A DNA stretch of 64,000 bases from Cyclina sinensis. Its lineage: Eukaryota > Mollusca > Bivalvia > Venerida > Veneridae. Below the pieces are notes generated by a model. The model was given only the letters and a program-made list of their open reading frames with translations, was not told the origin of the DNA and searched no databases. A program made the translations under genes and the position numbers. How positions within the stretch are numbered: the first letter of the stretch is position 1; the number at the start of each line of letters is the position of its first letter. Positions 47,501 through 59,500 of the stretch are shown one piece after another. The stretch is from positions 23,873,929 to 23,937,928 of the forward strand of contig JAAONU010000006.1 in NCBI GenBank assembly GCA_012932295.1. Direction: 5' to 3'.

Positions 47501-50169
47501 TCACTTCTCGGTGAGAAACATTCAAACATTTGTTTTTCATATGTCCATTATTAAAAAAGAAAGAGGAACAAATATAACCGCTTCTAGTTGTTAGAATACT
47601 CAGTGGAAGGCATTTAGCCTGTTGGCCCCTCAATATTCTCATTTATCGGCGGCCCTCAGTTCAACTTGTTCTGGATGCGCCGTTTTTAATATTTCAATAT
47701 TTTACAATGCCAAAGATTTTTAATTTTATAAGGTGAAGATACCAGCCTTACGTGTCAAAGGAATGGTAAGTGGTCAAAACCAAAGGCAGTTTGTGTTGTG
47801 CAGTGCAATGCTCTGGACTCGACAGCATACGATAACGGAAAATTGAAGACCTCATCGTGTATAAAAGGGCCTCAGCTTGTTGGTACACAGTGCAAAGTGA
47901 GATGTCAAGACGGATTTCATGTTGAGGACGAAAGAACACAAAGGTATCCTTAAGAGAGTTCGTGTCTTCTCCTTTGGTCTATTTGCAAACTGTACCCGCA
48001 CTACAAAGCAAAAATTCTTCGCCAAAAACACATCTTACACACAAGTGCTATTCCATTTGTGGAGAAACAGTGTAGAATGGGTTAGAGCGTCGGACTACCG
48101 ATCGGGAAGTCGCTAGTTCAAATCCCACAAGGGTTGGGAGTCTCCAGCGAATTTCCGCAGTGCAAACTTTCGGCACAAGTACTGGTCAAATCCAGGAAGC
48201 AGTAATCGAGAGGGATTAATAATGTTTAAAAAACTTCCCAGGCGATGTAAAACAAATAAGTTTAAATGTTTAAACGTGCTCCAAGAAGTGAAACGTGGAC
48301 AAAATTGGAAGTTCTCCGTCCTTAAAAAATGGTCTATAAATGTTGAAGTACAATTATATATCGAGCAAATTCTTTCCTACAATAATTCAACCTATTTATC
48401 AGTACATGTGTTTCTAACCTTGGACAGTTATCAATACATAATTTATAAAACATTTTTGTTTCGATAATATATGTAGTTATTTACTTTCGAAAGTACTTTT
48501 GTAATTAGTATTCTCTCATTTGTGAAGTATTTTTACGCCACCATGCAGGTTGTAAAACGTAAAACAAGAATTACAGACATGATGTCTACATATATTGCAC
48601 ACGTCTTTATTATCCAGGAGGTTCCTTCGCATCATTTGTGACGATGATGGTGAATGGTTTGGGCCAAAGTGTGTTCCAAACACGTGTCCACCATTACCAA
48701 GGAAGTTCACTGGTGCTTACACGTGCACGAATGGTTTCGAGAGCGAAAGCACGTGTTCAATGTCCTGCTCAGATAACTTGAAGGTTTGCTGAAACTGGGA
48801 ACATGTTAAAAGATTGCTAACTTCCAATCTCATCTTTCCAGTACCCTGTTTTGTGTATGCTGGACTTATTGCCCCATAGTCTAGGCCATCGTGAAAACTC
48901 CGTAAAATTTTGCTAAGGGTGTAGATTTTGTATGGTTTAAAAGAATAGAACGTTTAAAAGAGTTGAATTTATTTCTAAAATATAAAACTTGACTTCTTGT
49001 TCAATGAAAATAAAAGAACAGTAGAGATATACGTGAACAGAAAAAAATATGACGGAATTCGTCCTTCATAAAAACAATGAATCATATCGAAAACCTTGTC
49101 TTATCAGTTTTAAGTTGTTCTAAGTTTTGCTCTACATATTTGATTTCGATTAAGTAAAATATAAATGTATTATCTGTATCATGATAGAAACTCCAAATGG
49201 TCACGTGCGCGAAGAGCGGCGATTGGACAGGAGAGTTTGAGATCTGTCAAGAAGACAAGGCTAAAACCTGTCCGGTCCCTTCGTCCAAGGAAACTATGAA
49301 ATTCGACTGTGACGGGACAAAAACGGGTATAAATTCTATTATTTGTAACACAAGTACATGTGTGCTCACATGCTCTGTATACTTGAATCATCATATAAAT
49401 ACCCAGACTGAGTGGAGAGGAATTCTTATTCTGCTTATGTAATACTTAATGTAAGTGCTTCGTTCTTCACAGCAAATGATGTTGTTTCAGTCTCATCAAT
49501 ATGAGGACAGGCCCAACAAAAACTTTGATATTTCTGCAGATTGTTTTCAAAAGTTTTGTATGTGTATCAATCTTAAAAAAAACAGCTCACTCTATTTCTA
49601 GGCGTGGAATGCAGTGTGGAGTGTCCAGCCAATCGACAGCCAGTTCTTAGCAAATATCAGTCAGAAAACAACCGGAACAGTTTCAATGATAAAATTCAGT
49701 GTACGGTACTCCAGAAGTGGGAACCAGACCCCAGTCTGATCAAATGCGTTCAGCCATGCAAAAAGGTATCCAAATCACCTTTTTGATGTTTTTGCTCATT
49801 TCAAAATGCAGTACTTGCCTTAATTTTTTATATACTTTTTATAAAAACTTTAAAAATCAAGGCCTTGAGTCGTTGAGTTTTATATGATTAATTTTGAAGC
49901 AGTTATTTTTGATTTACTTAACTTTTGTTAGATATACTCTGAAATGGCTTTTATTTCAGATTTCAGTCAATGACGGATTTTGTGACGCAAGCAATAATCG
50001 TGAGGACTGCGACTGGGACGGTGGAGATTGTTGTCCATCGACGGTACACGGTGGTTCCGTGTTTCCCATGCCGGAAGATTGTACAACAGAGTGCCACTGC
50101 AAAGACCCTCTGGCTATAGAGAACAGAAGACGTAAGAGGCGGCACAAGCACCCTTATTGGCTTCGATGA
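32539..50169 (+). CDS. Pappalysin-like metalloproteinase (PAPP-A family), 22 exons
   Basis: Exons: 32539-32860, 33883-34939, 35227-35378, 36035-36196, 36756-36890, 37181-37302, 37830-37983, 41490-41622, 42087-42243, 42641-42810, 43931-44059, 44687-44772, 45263-45444, 45712-45792, 46059-46284, 46737-46983, 47320-47510, 47733-47943, 48618-48783, 49188-49326, 49602-49765, 49960-50169. All phases join, giving 4596 nt and 1531 residues (human PAPP-A about 1600). Order: signal-like N-terminus, LamG-like domain (residues ~65-250), LNR1 and LNR2 (~378-440), metzincin zinc site HEFGHVLGLWH (531-541), Met-turn YMGYA (Met606), TDHFTPQQEARMHCYLD, a long central region, five CCP/sushi modules, and a C-terminal LNR3 (DGFCD to DGGDCC). 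Known: pappalysins are secreted proteases that cleave IGF-binding proteins; the molluscan substrate is unknown. The zinc site is intact, so activity is expected. Odd: the protein ends in a strongly basic tail (RRRKRRHKH). Exon 2 uses a weak donor, GTTAGG. Confidence 0.93.
35441..35510 (+). repeat. tRNA-like SINE head in pappalysin intron 2-4 region
   Basis: A tRNA-like block with box A-like (GTGGTTCAGTGGTAAGGC) and box B-like (GCGAGTTCGATTTCC) segments, in the intron after exon 3. The tail to about 35760 is probably the SINE body. The acceptor stem is not paired, so it is not a working tRNA. Confidence 0.6.
38084..38155 (-). tRNA. tRNA-Pro (anticodon TGG)
   Basis: The 72-nt cloverleaf is complete on the minus strand: 7-bp acceptor GGCTCGT/ACGAGCC, anticodon stem CTCGC/GCGAG with loop TTTGGGT (anticodon TGG), T-arm CCGGG-TTCAAAT-CCCGG with an intact B box. 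A TTTT terminator lies just downstream on the minus strand (AAAA near 38075). It is antisense inside pappalysin intron 7. Confidence 0.96.
39628..39699 (-). tRNA. tRNA-Pro (anticodon TGG), second copy
   Basis: Identical 72-nt sequence to the copy 1.54 kb to the left, same strand and same intron. T-runs follow the 3' end on the minus strand (A-runs at 39604-39624), so termination is expected. The flanks are unrelated beyond a few bases, so duplication is old or the copy was inserted separately. Confidence 0.96.
40602..40755. repeat. Long near-perfect palindrome
   Basis: Two arms of about 75 bp, from TTTGTTTGTTTTTGTGGAAG to the centre at GAGTGGCGCAGCCACGAG, are inverted complements with a few mismatches and almost no loop. 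It lies in pappalysin intron 7. Related TCTCGTGGTCACGAGA motifs occur just upstream (40400-40550). Confidence 0.9.
43324..43803 (+). repeat. 46-bp minisatellite carrying 5' splice-site-like motifs
   Basis: Tandem copies of a unit of about 46 bp containing TGGAGGTAAGTCTGGAATGT. Four central copies (43485-43623) are near-identical and the outer ones are diverged. It lies in pappalysin intron 10 in the sense orientation. GAG|GTAAG motifs occur at 43341, 43439, 43531, 43577, 43623, 43676, 43727 and 43743, with a looser one at 43395. Minus-strand open frames across it are repeat artefacts. Confidence 0.95.
44893..45019 (+). repeat. 32-bp minisatellite
   Basis: Four copies of a 32-bp unit starting GACATCTCCGAATCGATCTA, with units starting at 44896, 44928, 44960 and 44992. 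It is in the intron between pappalysin exons 12 and 13. Confidence 0.95.
48078..48215 (+). repeat. tRNA-headed SINE
   Basis: A tRNA-like head (GGGTTAGAGCGTCGGACTAC, then box B-like TAGTTCAAATCCC) followed by a non-tRNA tail, in the intron before pappalysin exon 19. Confidence 0.6.
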
Positions 50170-50528
50170 TAATAATTTTGACTAGTGTACTAAAGTATTT
50201 GTATGACTGTAGCTGCCTTATCATTGGTGTAAATGTACAGGATGAGTTTTTACATGTTAATTATAGTCATTTTAATATATTGAATCAGTTTATATAGTTG
50301 AAAAGTAAAAGGTGAAAATCCTTAACAGCACCAGGAACTTTGCTACCTGAATTTGGTGTTAGTGGTGCGTTACTATCACAATAGGTTCACAGATTTAGAT
50401 TTGGTAGTTGCTGATTCGACTGAGAACGCAGGAAGAGGAGGGTTGAACTATAAACAGTATCGTTCATATTAAAGAATACAAATTGTACAGATATTGTTCT
50501 TTTCCCCCGTTTCTTTTTTTTTCGAGAA

Positions 50529-50561
50529 AATAAACTGATTCTGCTTCTGACTGACAATAAA
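50529..50561 (+). other. Poly(A) signals of the pappalysin gene (two AATAAA)
   Basis: AATAAA at 50529-50534 and 50556-50561, about 360-390 nt after the stop codon. These are the first canonical hexamers downstream. Confidence 0.6.
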
Positions 50562-52322
50562 TAGCACGTGTGGTTAAGTCGGTATGCAAAGTCTTATAGC
50601 ATCTCACTTCTCTGTTGTACAGATGTACTACTGCTTGATTTATAATAGATATAGAGTTTTATTAAATATTATTATTCTTATTCATGTTTTACTTTACTGT
50701 GTGTATAAGCCTGGATTTTTTTCAGTCTTATCCACCACCACTTACTTAAAAATCTGTCCATAAAGCAATTAAGTGTTCGTGTGTGTTTCTTTTTTTCTTT
50801 GCATAAGTGAAGTGTAAAATGCTTATTTTTGGGTCAATCCTTTCAAAAGAGAAAGCTTTCTGTGTTTATTATTATTATGTATTATTATTATTATTATCAT
50901 CATCATCATCATCATTATTATTATTATTATCATTGTATACCACATTCGTATAGCACTCATATCATGCAAAAATGTACGCTCAAAAGTGCTTGACATAAAA
51001 AATTTAAAACATATACAATTAAGCATTTACAAACAAATGCATAAAAACACCGTAAGGGAGATAACTAAAAGATATAACGCATCCCTTGTCCCTGTAACAA
51101 CCTTACATGGAGATGGCTATCATATTCTATATACAAGGCGTCTAACGGCCAGGCGACCAGTATTGAGTCTATAGTTAGCAAAAGGCTGACTTTTCGGCAG
51201 GAACAAAACAGGTACCATGCAAGTTTCTATCCTTTTTGATCTTCCAGTGGACGCTTAAACCAATATACATCATCATGAATAGAAAAGTGTCTTAAAATTT
51301 GTTTTATTTTACATGAACTTAATTTTTGACAAGGACATTACACTAGAAACGATATTATGAAATCCTGAACGGTACTCGACCAAATCAAATCATCACCGTC
51401 GACTCCGACACTCCATCTCTGCGTCAAACAACTGCTTCTTTAAGCATATCCATATGCAAAGTATTCTGTTGAGAAAAGCCTATTGAGCAAGTGGAAACTG
51501 CATCCGGTATTCGGTAGGTTCTCATTCACGTATTCATTTTGTATTGCTAAATATTTTAGAGCAAAGTTAAGCTTTTTGAAATTCAATATATGCTTAAAAT
51601 ACTACCAGCTACCAGTCACATGACAATAAAACTAAATAAACAAATGTCTCTTCCAAAATCCTCAAAAACAAAGACTTAAAATTTATGCTCACTGGACGCA
51701 GCTGGACAAGTTCTAATAATAATAATGATAATAATAATATGCAAGGTAATAATAATAATAATATGCAAAAAAAAAACATAAATAAAGAAGAAATACAGAT
51801 CGGTAACGCCAACATATAACCTTTCCAGGCTTACGCAAGCTAGAGTTTGGCATGACCTTTCCATGCTCCTGCTGTACATTTGTATGATACAGTTTTATAT
51901 TAGATAATAGTACGGAAGATTTGAAAAAAACGACTCATCGGACTATATTACAGAATGTTTCGAATGTTGTTACAGTATAGATCTACTTCCGCGGTTCAGC
52001 GTGGTTCAGGGTGCTATAGCCTACATACAGGAATGTTTTACTTTCAGAGCAATTCTGTGATAGTGAAAAAACGGAGAGCTTTGTTATGTAAAGATTAATC
52101 ATTTTCTTAGTTTGAACTATGCGCTTTCTTAAAAATCTTTTAATAACAAAGCGCTCCGTTCTTTCACGATCACTGTCATACGGCGTGTCACGTGATGATG
52201 GTAAAATGTAGATAAACAAAATGTTATTTTTCCAGATTGTTTTCTTTTTCATTTCTTTAACCTATAGACATCTTAAACTAATTGAAATATCGTTGACATG
52301 GTACGCTGGGAACGTACCAAAT

Positions 52323-52685
52323 CAAAACGCCTCCAAGTCAAAACGGCGTCAACTCAAAACAGCTCCAAGTTAAAACGGCCTCATGTCGTAAATGATGATC
52401 ATACTTGTAATTTTATTGTATTAATATAATTTATTATTCACACTAAATATGGTATGGACTGCCTATAATTTAAATTTAGTGGAAATAATTTTGATCTTTA
52501 TTTTTTCCTCAAAATTATAAGTAAAGGGAATCAGGCGTGTCTGAGCACGAACAATAAGAGTTCCCACTAACTATCAGGACAATAACCGTTGTTCAGTCTT
52601 TGAGAACAGATTACAGACATGTTTTACATTACTATTAAGCTTATTTCTTTGAACAGTTTTGAGTTGGGGCCGTTTTGACTGTACA
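52323..52685. repeat. Inverted-repeat-flanked element
   Basis: AGTCAAAACGGCGTCAACTC on the left (about 52336) and GAGTTGGGGCCGTTTTGACT on the right (52661-52680) are near-complementary inverted ends around about 300 bp of non-coding DNA. The left end holds extra direct copies of the AAGTCAAAACGGC motif. Confidence 0.65.
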
Positions 52686-52700
52686 ATTGATAGTACGTGA

Positions 52701-53243
52701 TACGTGCGGCGAGGGGAAAATCCCGGGATCGTCTTTAGAAAAGCCGGGATTCGGAATCGTATTAAACATATAGTAATACCGGGAATACACTACCTGCCAT
52801 AGGTGTCATCGATAAATTATCGATTATCGCTTGCCTTTTGTTAAAGATAAGCATGTATAGTATAGGCGTGAAAATCTTTTTTTTTCAGTTAATTAATTTT
52901 ATCGTTGATGGATTTTCTTTTTTATATTGGATAAAGTTGCGACATTCTTTTTATAATTATATCAGCATTTTAATATCGTATTAACATGTGTACTGAAATT
53001 CTTTATAAAGCATTACCAAAAGTACGTGGTAATTTAAAAAAAATATCTAAGCAAAATAGGTTTTGAATAAACATTTGTTTATTTCATTATCACAAAAATC
53101 AAATAATGTAACTTTTTTATTGCCACAAATTACGACAAATATCAAAACCAACACTGTTTATTGTTTCCCTATATGTTTAATACGATCCCTGATCCCGGGA
53201 GTCCCGGGTCCCGGATCCCGGGATTTTCCCCTCGCCGATACGT
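52701..53243. repeat. MITE-like element with about 30-bp terminal inverted repeats
   Basis: The left end (GGCGAGGGGAAAATCCCGGG, about 52708) and right end (CCCGGGATTTTCCCCTCGCC, about 53218) are exact inverted complements over that core and nearly so beyond it. The interior of about 480 bp is AT-rich and non-coding. It ends about 260 bp before the FUBP-like ATG. Confidence 0.85.
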
Positions 53244-53506
53244 GTCCCACTTTTTATCCCTGTCATAAAGAATTACGGACTCACTAAACAGGAAAAAGCC
53301 TAAAGGGAAAAATAAAATATATGTAGTATAAATTCAGATCATTTTCCTCATATGCAATAATTCGTTGAAGTTTAATCAATATTTTTATGTATATGATTTT
53401 TTTTTACGCCGACGCTTAAATTCTGACCAATCAGATCAGTTCGCAGTCGATCTTTTAGGGCAAGAGGCGCCGCCATTGTGATACGAATAGTTAGGGATCG
53501 AGGCAA

Positions 53507-56500
53507 ATGGACCCACAAGCTGCCTTTGCTGACGCTGTAGCCCGTGCAAGACAGGTAAACCTCTTTCAAATTTTTCATAAAATGCCGAGGTACTTGAAGA
53601 ACAGCAGTTCATAAATGTGTAACCTGAATTAGCTCTGTAAATCAAACTTTAAATTTTACAAAAAAACACGCGGTCGTCACCTCGTGCGATACATAATCAG
53701 GGACGCCCGGGAAAAATTTCCGCTACATGTTTGATTCAACATAATGGGCTATACCTGCCTATTACTTAATTCATTAGTCTAAAAGTTTAACTGGAAAATA
53801 TTTTAGTTAAGCTTCCCACTTTACGCATTTTTTCCGATATTTTTTTTTGCACTTTAGCCATTCTTTCAGGAAAGTGGAAAATGGGCTCGATGAACGAAAG
53901 TGGTGCAAAGTACCAAAATGACCGGAGGTTGTTGTTTATAAAATGATGTTGAATATGACGTCTTTTCAAGTTTATTTTCCCATTCAGACGATCCGCATCC
54001 GTTATGAAAACGTATTCTTAACCCAGATCTTTTTTGAGTGTTCAGATGCAACCAATTCTAAGCCAATGCCAGGAAAGCTTAGTACCCCTCTGAGGCAAGG
54101 GATATTACTTCAGACGTGGTTAGAAAAGGGCAGATATAACAAGATGTTCTTGTCAAGATGCCATTATAGGGATCTTTGTTTTACCTAAAGTCTTGGGTCT
54201 TGACCCGGGAAAATTCTATACACTCATTTGACCCATCGTCATATTTGACCAGTGAGAAATATCCATGTTGTCAATCAATGTTGTTGCTGAAGAGACTTGA
54301 AAAAGATTGCTACGCCTACTGATACAGCAGACATGCTTATGGTCAGATTTGTTAAAGAAGATAATTAATACAACTATGTACAGTACGGCTTGCGAATCTG
54401 TGTGATTTCATTTTGCATTTATCTGAGTTAAATTCTAATTTGTGAAATTTAGTGAAATTCCATATTTACTTACTCTAATTATCCTCATGTTTTTGGATGC
54501 TTTATATTTTGAGCTGTAACATGTTTTGACAGCTGACTTAAAAAAATACACATGATCATTTGTTGGTCTTACGGCCTGTGATCTGTACACACGTGTTATA
54601 TTGGGTATCAGTCTTTAATTGGTTCCTAGATACAACCTTTAGCATCGATCAAAAGTAATTTTCCATAAATTCTCCCAACATTCAAATTACGCCTCTTTAC
54701 AAGCTTCAGCTGTTCAGGCATCACATGCTCTTTATAGCGGGAACTACACCATGCTTTTTCCATGTAAATCGATTTAAGGATGTTTACTGAAGGGGATATT
54801 TAATAACTGACATATATGTGGGTATTTTGATTTAGACAATGTGGACTGAAATTAGAAGCATCAAAATTTGAGTTTTTTAGGACTCGGTCATTGATAGCAA
54901 ATACGTGAAACAGTGGGTATTTAAATTGAAAAGGGAAATATTTTCTCAAAACTCTAGGGATGAAGCAGTAGAATATTCAGAGAGAATCCCCATGGGAATT
55001 CTCTATTATTCTTTAAAATTTGGTGATTGTATGTAACCTAACGGTGGAGATTCAGAGCATTTTTTTTTTAAAGGGGAAACATACATTGTTTTTATTTCCT
55101 ACCCATCATATACTATGACTGTTAAAAATAAAGTTGTACTCGAACCTCATGCCTAATGAACGTTGATATCATGGTCAGGTTGTTAGTTGGTGACATTGAC
55201 TCAGTAAGGCTTGTAAATATTAGTGTGACCATTGAAAGCTTTGGTTTGACCCTTGAAAATTTCTGATCGGTCATTGACACTTGAGTTTCAGAGTCTATCA
55301 AACACCCTGATGATACGAGGTTTGTAGTTGGATAATTGTACTTCCAGTTCAGAGAATGTCTTCTTTGAAAGTAGCAGGATATTGGCCGGAGAAAAATAAA
55401 CGGAAGCCTTTAAAATCCTTTGTAGATATAGCAAAGTTAATGTGCATTTTGTTGGGCAAGTCCATATTAAGCTGTGCCAGGAGTAACATCCTGTATCACA
55501 CAGGACCTCATACAAAGAATTTCAAGTCAGACTCCTAGGGTAGACACGTGGAATCCTGTAAAGTTTACTGTGACTAAGTTTTGATACATTTGAATAAAAT
55601 GTTGACTAAGATGATATGCACTCTTATACTGTGACTTGCCTGTGGTCTCACATTGGTGCGTATTATAAAGAGGAGCTTCAAATCATTAGGGAATTTTGTA
55701 AATTTAGAACAGATTTCCTTTTAAAAAAAGTCTAGTAAAGAGAAAGATCCTTTTTCAGCTCACCTGAGTCTTAGGCTCATGGTGAGCTTTTAGGATCGAT
55801 CAGTGTCTGTCATTCGTCATCCATCCTCAGTTTGTTAACACTCTATTGGTCACATTTTTGCCTCAGTTGTCATGGAACTTAGTCAGATGTTTGTCCCAGT
55901 AATTACTCGGACAGGTTCAAATATGGGTCATCTGGGGTCAAAAACTAGGTCTATAACAATTTTGTTAAAATCAGTCATACTCAGGTGAGCGATACATGTC
56001 CTCTTGTTAACAGTTTTAGACTGGTTTGAGATAAATGATTAACTTGTTGCATTATTAATATTTTACTCAAGAAGAATCAGTTCGAATTATGAAAATTGTT
56101 TTCGGTAAAATTACTTAGTCCATTTTGAAAATGTTTACATGCTATATAAATATATGCTGTGATCATACACAGCCTGGCAAGTATTGGAATGCTGACTTTA
56201 TAAGAAAGTCTGATTGTCAATAGTGGGGTTAAAGAATTAATTTTTTTATTGAGACTTCATTAATTAGATTTTGTTTGTTTCAGAAAATTATATTGAACTT
56301 TTGAACACTATTTTTGGTTTTAATGTTTTAAACTTTATTTCTAGGTCACTGCCAAAGTCTGTCGACTAGAAAGTTTTAAAACTATATTTCTGGATCACTG
56401 CTTAGACTAATTATGGAGAAAGTTTTATCTTTATTTCTAGAGAGCTACTATTATCAGCTAGAAAAGAAATTTTTAAACTTACTTTTAGATTGCTGCTGTC

Positions 56501-59500
56501 AGTGAACCAAAAAGTTTTTAGCTTGATTTCTAGGTTTAAGATACATCAAGCAGAATGAATGATGTAAACTTTATGTCTAGATTGCTGCCAAAACTATTTA
56601 ACCAGAAAGTTTTCAACTTTATTGCTAGGTTGCTGCTAAGATCAAAGAGCCAGAAAGTTTCGAACTTTATTTCAGATCTATTCTTAAATCTGTCAACCCA
56701 AAAGATTTAAACTTTATCTCAAGATTGCTGTTGAAATCGGTCAGCCAGAAAGATTTTAACTTCATTTCTTGGGTTGTTGCAAACATCAGTTAACCAGAAA
56801 GATTTAAACTTTATTTCTAGATTGCTGCTAAAGTCAGTCGACCAGAAAGATTTAAACTTTATTTCTAGATTGCTGCTAAACTTTATTTCTAGATCGCTGC
56901 TAAAATCAATCAACCAGGCCAGGGTGGTGCAGGGGATGGTACAACACCAGGTAAAAGACCATTAGACGCTGATCCAAACAATTTTGGTGAGTACCATAGT
57001 GTGCTCACAGTGCTGGAGCACAGTTTCTGACTGTCGGAGAGGAGTCACTGAAATCTTAGCCTACTTTTGAATTTCAAATGTTGAATGTTCAAATTTTGAA
57101 ACCCTTTTTATCAAATGCAAAGTATAGAAAGCTCAGTCGACACGACAATTGCACAGTATGCTGAGAATTTTATCCCAGTTTGGTCTACACGATACCTTTT
57201 AGAATTCAACTAATTTATTTCAAACCTGCCATGGGAACCATAGAAAATTTTGAATAAAATGAATCCTCTCCTAAAGTCTTGAGTATGAATTGGGACAGAA
57301 AAGGTTTGTATTTCAAAATGTATTTGACGTTCTCTGAAATATTTTGGATCAGCTAAATAGTTGTTAAATGATGTGTTAAATCATGTTAAAGAATATGAAA
57401 ACTTTCTTCTAATTGCATTGGCTGGATTTTCACCCAGTTGTCTCTTGTCTTCAGAGAAATATTGGAATATTGAAACTGAAAAAAAAACCTGCTGTGATAT
57501 AATAATGGAGCATTCATAGAGAAATTTGAAGAGCTGAACTTTAACTGATTGATGCCTTAAACTTATCGAGGCAAACAGACCTGGGTGGTTTTCAGGCACT
57601 GTGCTTTATCAGTAATGACAAGAACACATTTCCCAAAAACTAACAGTTTTGAGTAATAAACAAGTTTACAGTGAGTTTCTTTAGGCAGTGACATGTTAGC
57701 ATGTGTTGTATGTTAGCAAGGTGTTAAAATGTTTTGTTTCAGACGAGCCAGAATCAAAGAGGAGCCCTTTCTTACAGGACCGTATGTGTTTTACATGCTA
57801 TAACCTACACTTGGGACCCAAATTAGGGGTCAAACAGCGCAATTAACATTCATTGTTATTTTCACTTGTTAGGTCTGGGGAGAAATTTACAATTTAAGTA
57901 TTAGATTGATGTTCCGTAATAGAAAATCTGGGCTGCTCTTTTCAATGATAGGTGTGCTGTATCAAGAGTAATGTGACCTGTTGTTATATTGAAAATGATT
58001 ACATAATCTCCCCTTCGTTTTTTTTAAGTGTTCAGTAATGGTTGCAGTGAATATCATTGTCTCATTTATCTTAAAGGTTCATAACTAAGTTGCATTTTTC
58101 TGTCAGATATGTTTATAAAGACAACCATTCTTTGAAATGCCGAAAATTCTGTCTTAGTTCTGAAAATCTAACCAAACCCATTGCTTTTGTCAAATATAAT
58201 TGGTCCTTATAAATAGCATTATATGATAAATATTGAAATAAAACCCTTAAGGTCATGAGGTCCTTTGTTAAATTTGAATTTTGTGTATCGGAGTTTTGTC
58301 TTACTGGCTTGTTTGTGCTGGAATTCTGTCTTTCTGAGTGACCTAATTTTACCTAAAAGTTTGATGACTCAGCCAGGAACTCGAAAACAGTTTTTAAAAA
58401 ATGTGCTAGAATTCTTTGTTTATTGTAAACACTAACCCAGCCAAAAGCTTCTGAGGGTTCAATGTATTGGTAATTGTATTGAATACAAGTTCAGTTTTTT
58501 TCTGGTATTCAGAATCAATAGATTGCTACTGATTGTTTGATATTGACAGAAAAACTTATGTAAATTTATATCACATTGAAAATCCATACAATCGTTTTTG
58601 CAAACTTTATAGAAAGTTCTCTAGGTAAAAGAAAATTAAAAAACAAAGTGTTAACACTCTTAAGCAAAATTTATGCTTGCTTGATACTTGGAATATATTA
58701 ACAGCAGCTGATAAAGACTTGCTTATTATTATTATTTGGAATGTGAAAATGCCAAGTCCAATTTATTGCTCGCCAGTGCGATGATTTCTCGATCTTAAAA
58801 GGAATTCTTTTTGAAAGTGTTCAGGACTGGATCATTAATAATGCAAGCAGCCCTCAGTAGTTTTAACTATCAATGAAGTTGAAAAACAGACATACAAAAT
58901 TCGCTTTTTTATAGTGCTATGTGTCATCCTGTACTCTTTTTTCAGAGGAGAAAATTATACCAGGCCACTTACAATCTTGGACATCTGTATTTGTTATTTC
59001 TTTGAAGTTTCATTATGCTATATATACATGACATGATAAATGTTTTGGGATTTTTCTGACTCAGTTTCTTTTTTATTTTGACAACCTTTAGTTGTACTGT
59101 CAACTATATAGAAAATAACATGCTTCATAAAGAAATGTTAGATTCGTTATGTTAATTATCACTTTAACATTTTTGCATGCTTTTGGGAGTGAAAAATCCC
59201 AAATTGTTGAATATTTTTTTTTATAAGATGTACTCTTTGTACTGGCTGTCTTAATGTTCTTGTCAGTGAATATTATGTAGAAACTGCTTATATTTCTTGT
59301 ATTTACAATGATGATGTACTATTTTCATATCGGTGCATACATCCGTGTATGTAGGTCTTATTTATTTTGAACGTGTGACAGTTTTATAATTTTCTCCTCT
59401 GTTCTTGTTTCGTTTTCTATTGATAATATTCGGTCCCCAATATCTGGTTTTCTGACACCCCTCTGTTTAGTTATTTGTAGTTTCAATGTTCTTAACAGGC

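Larger units (their letters stand above)
50170..53506. other. Pappalysin 3' UTR and intergenic region up to the FUBP-like gene
   Basis: Holds the pappalysin 3' UTR (to about 50580), ATT/ATC microsatellites near 50868-50935 and 51716-51765, and two inverted-repeat elements at 52323-52685 and 52701-53243. No gene is recognised. The FUBP-like gene's promoter and 5' UTR should lie at about 53250-53506; GCGCCGCCATTGTG at 53467 resembles a YY1-type core promoter site (GCCAT core). Confidence 0.5.

Noticed and set aside
48078..48130. Functional tRNA upstream of pappalysin exon 19
   Set aside because: The acceptor stem does not pair and a SINE-type tail follows.
49327..49442. Extension of pappalysin exon 20 through the open frame past 49326
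   Set aside because: The GTATAA donor at 49327 joins in phase to exon 21 and restores the CCP module; the extension does not match the family.
56719..56965. Repeated open frames on both strands before FUBP exon 2
   Set aside because: They come from the 48-bp tandem array; the real exon starts at 56893 in another frame.
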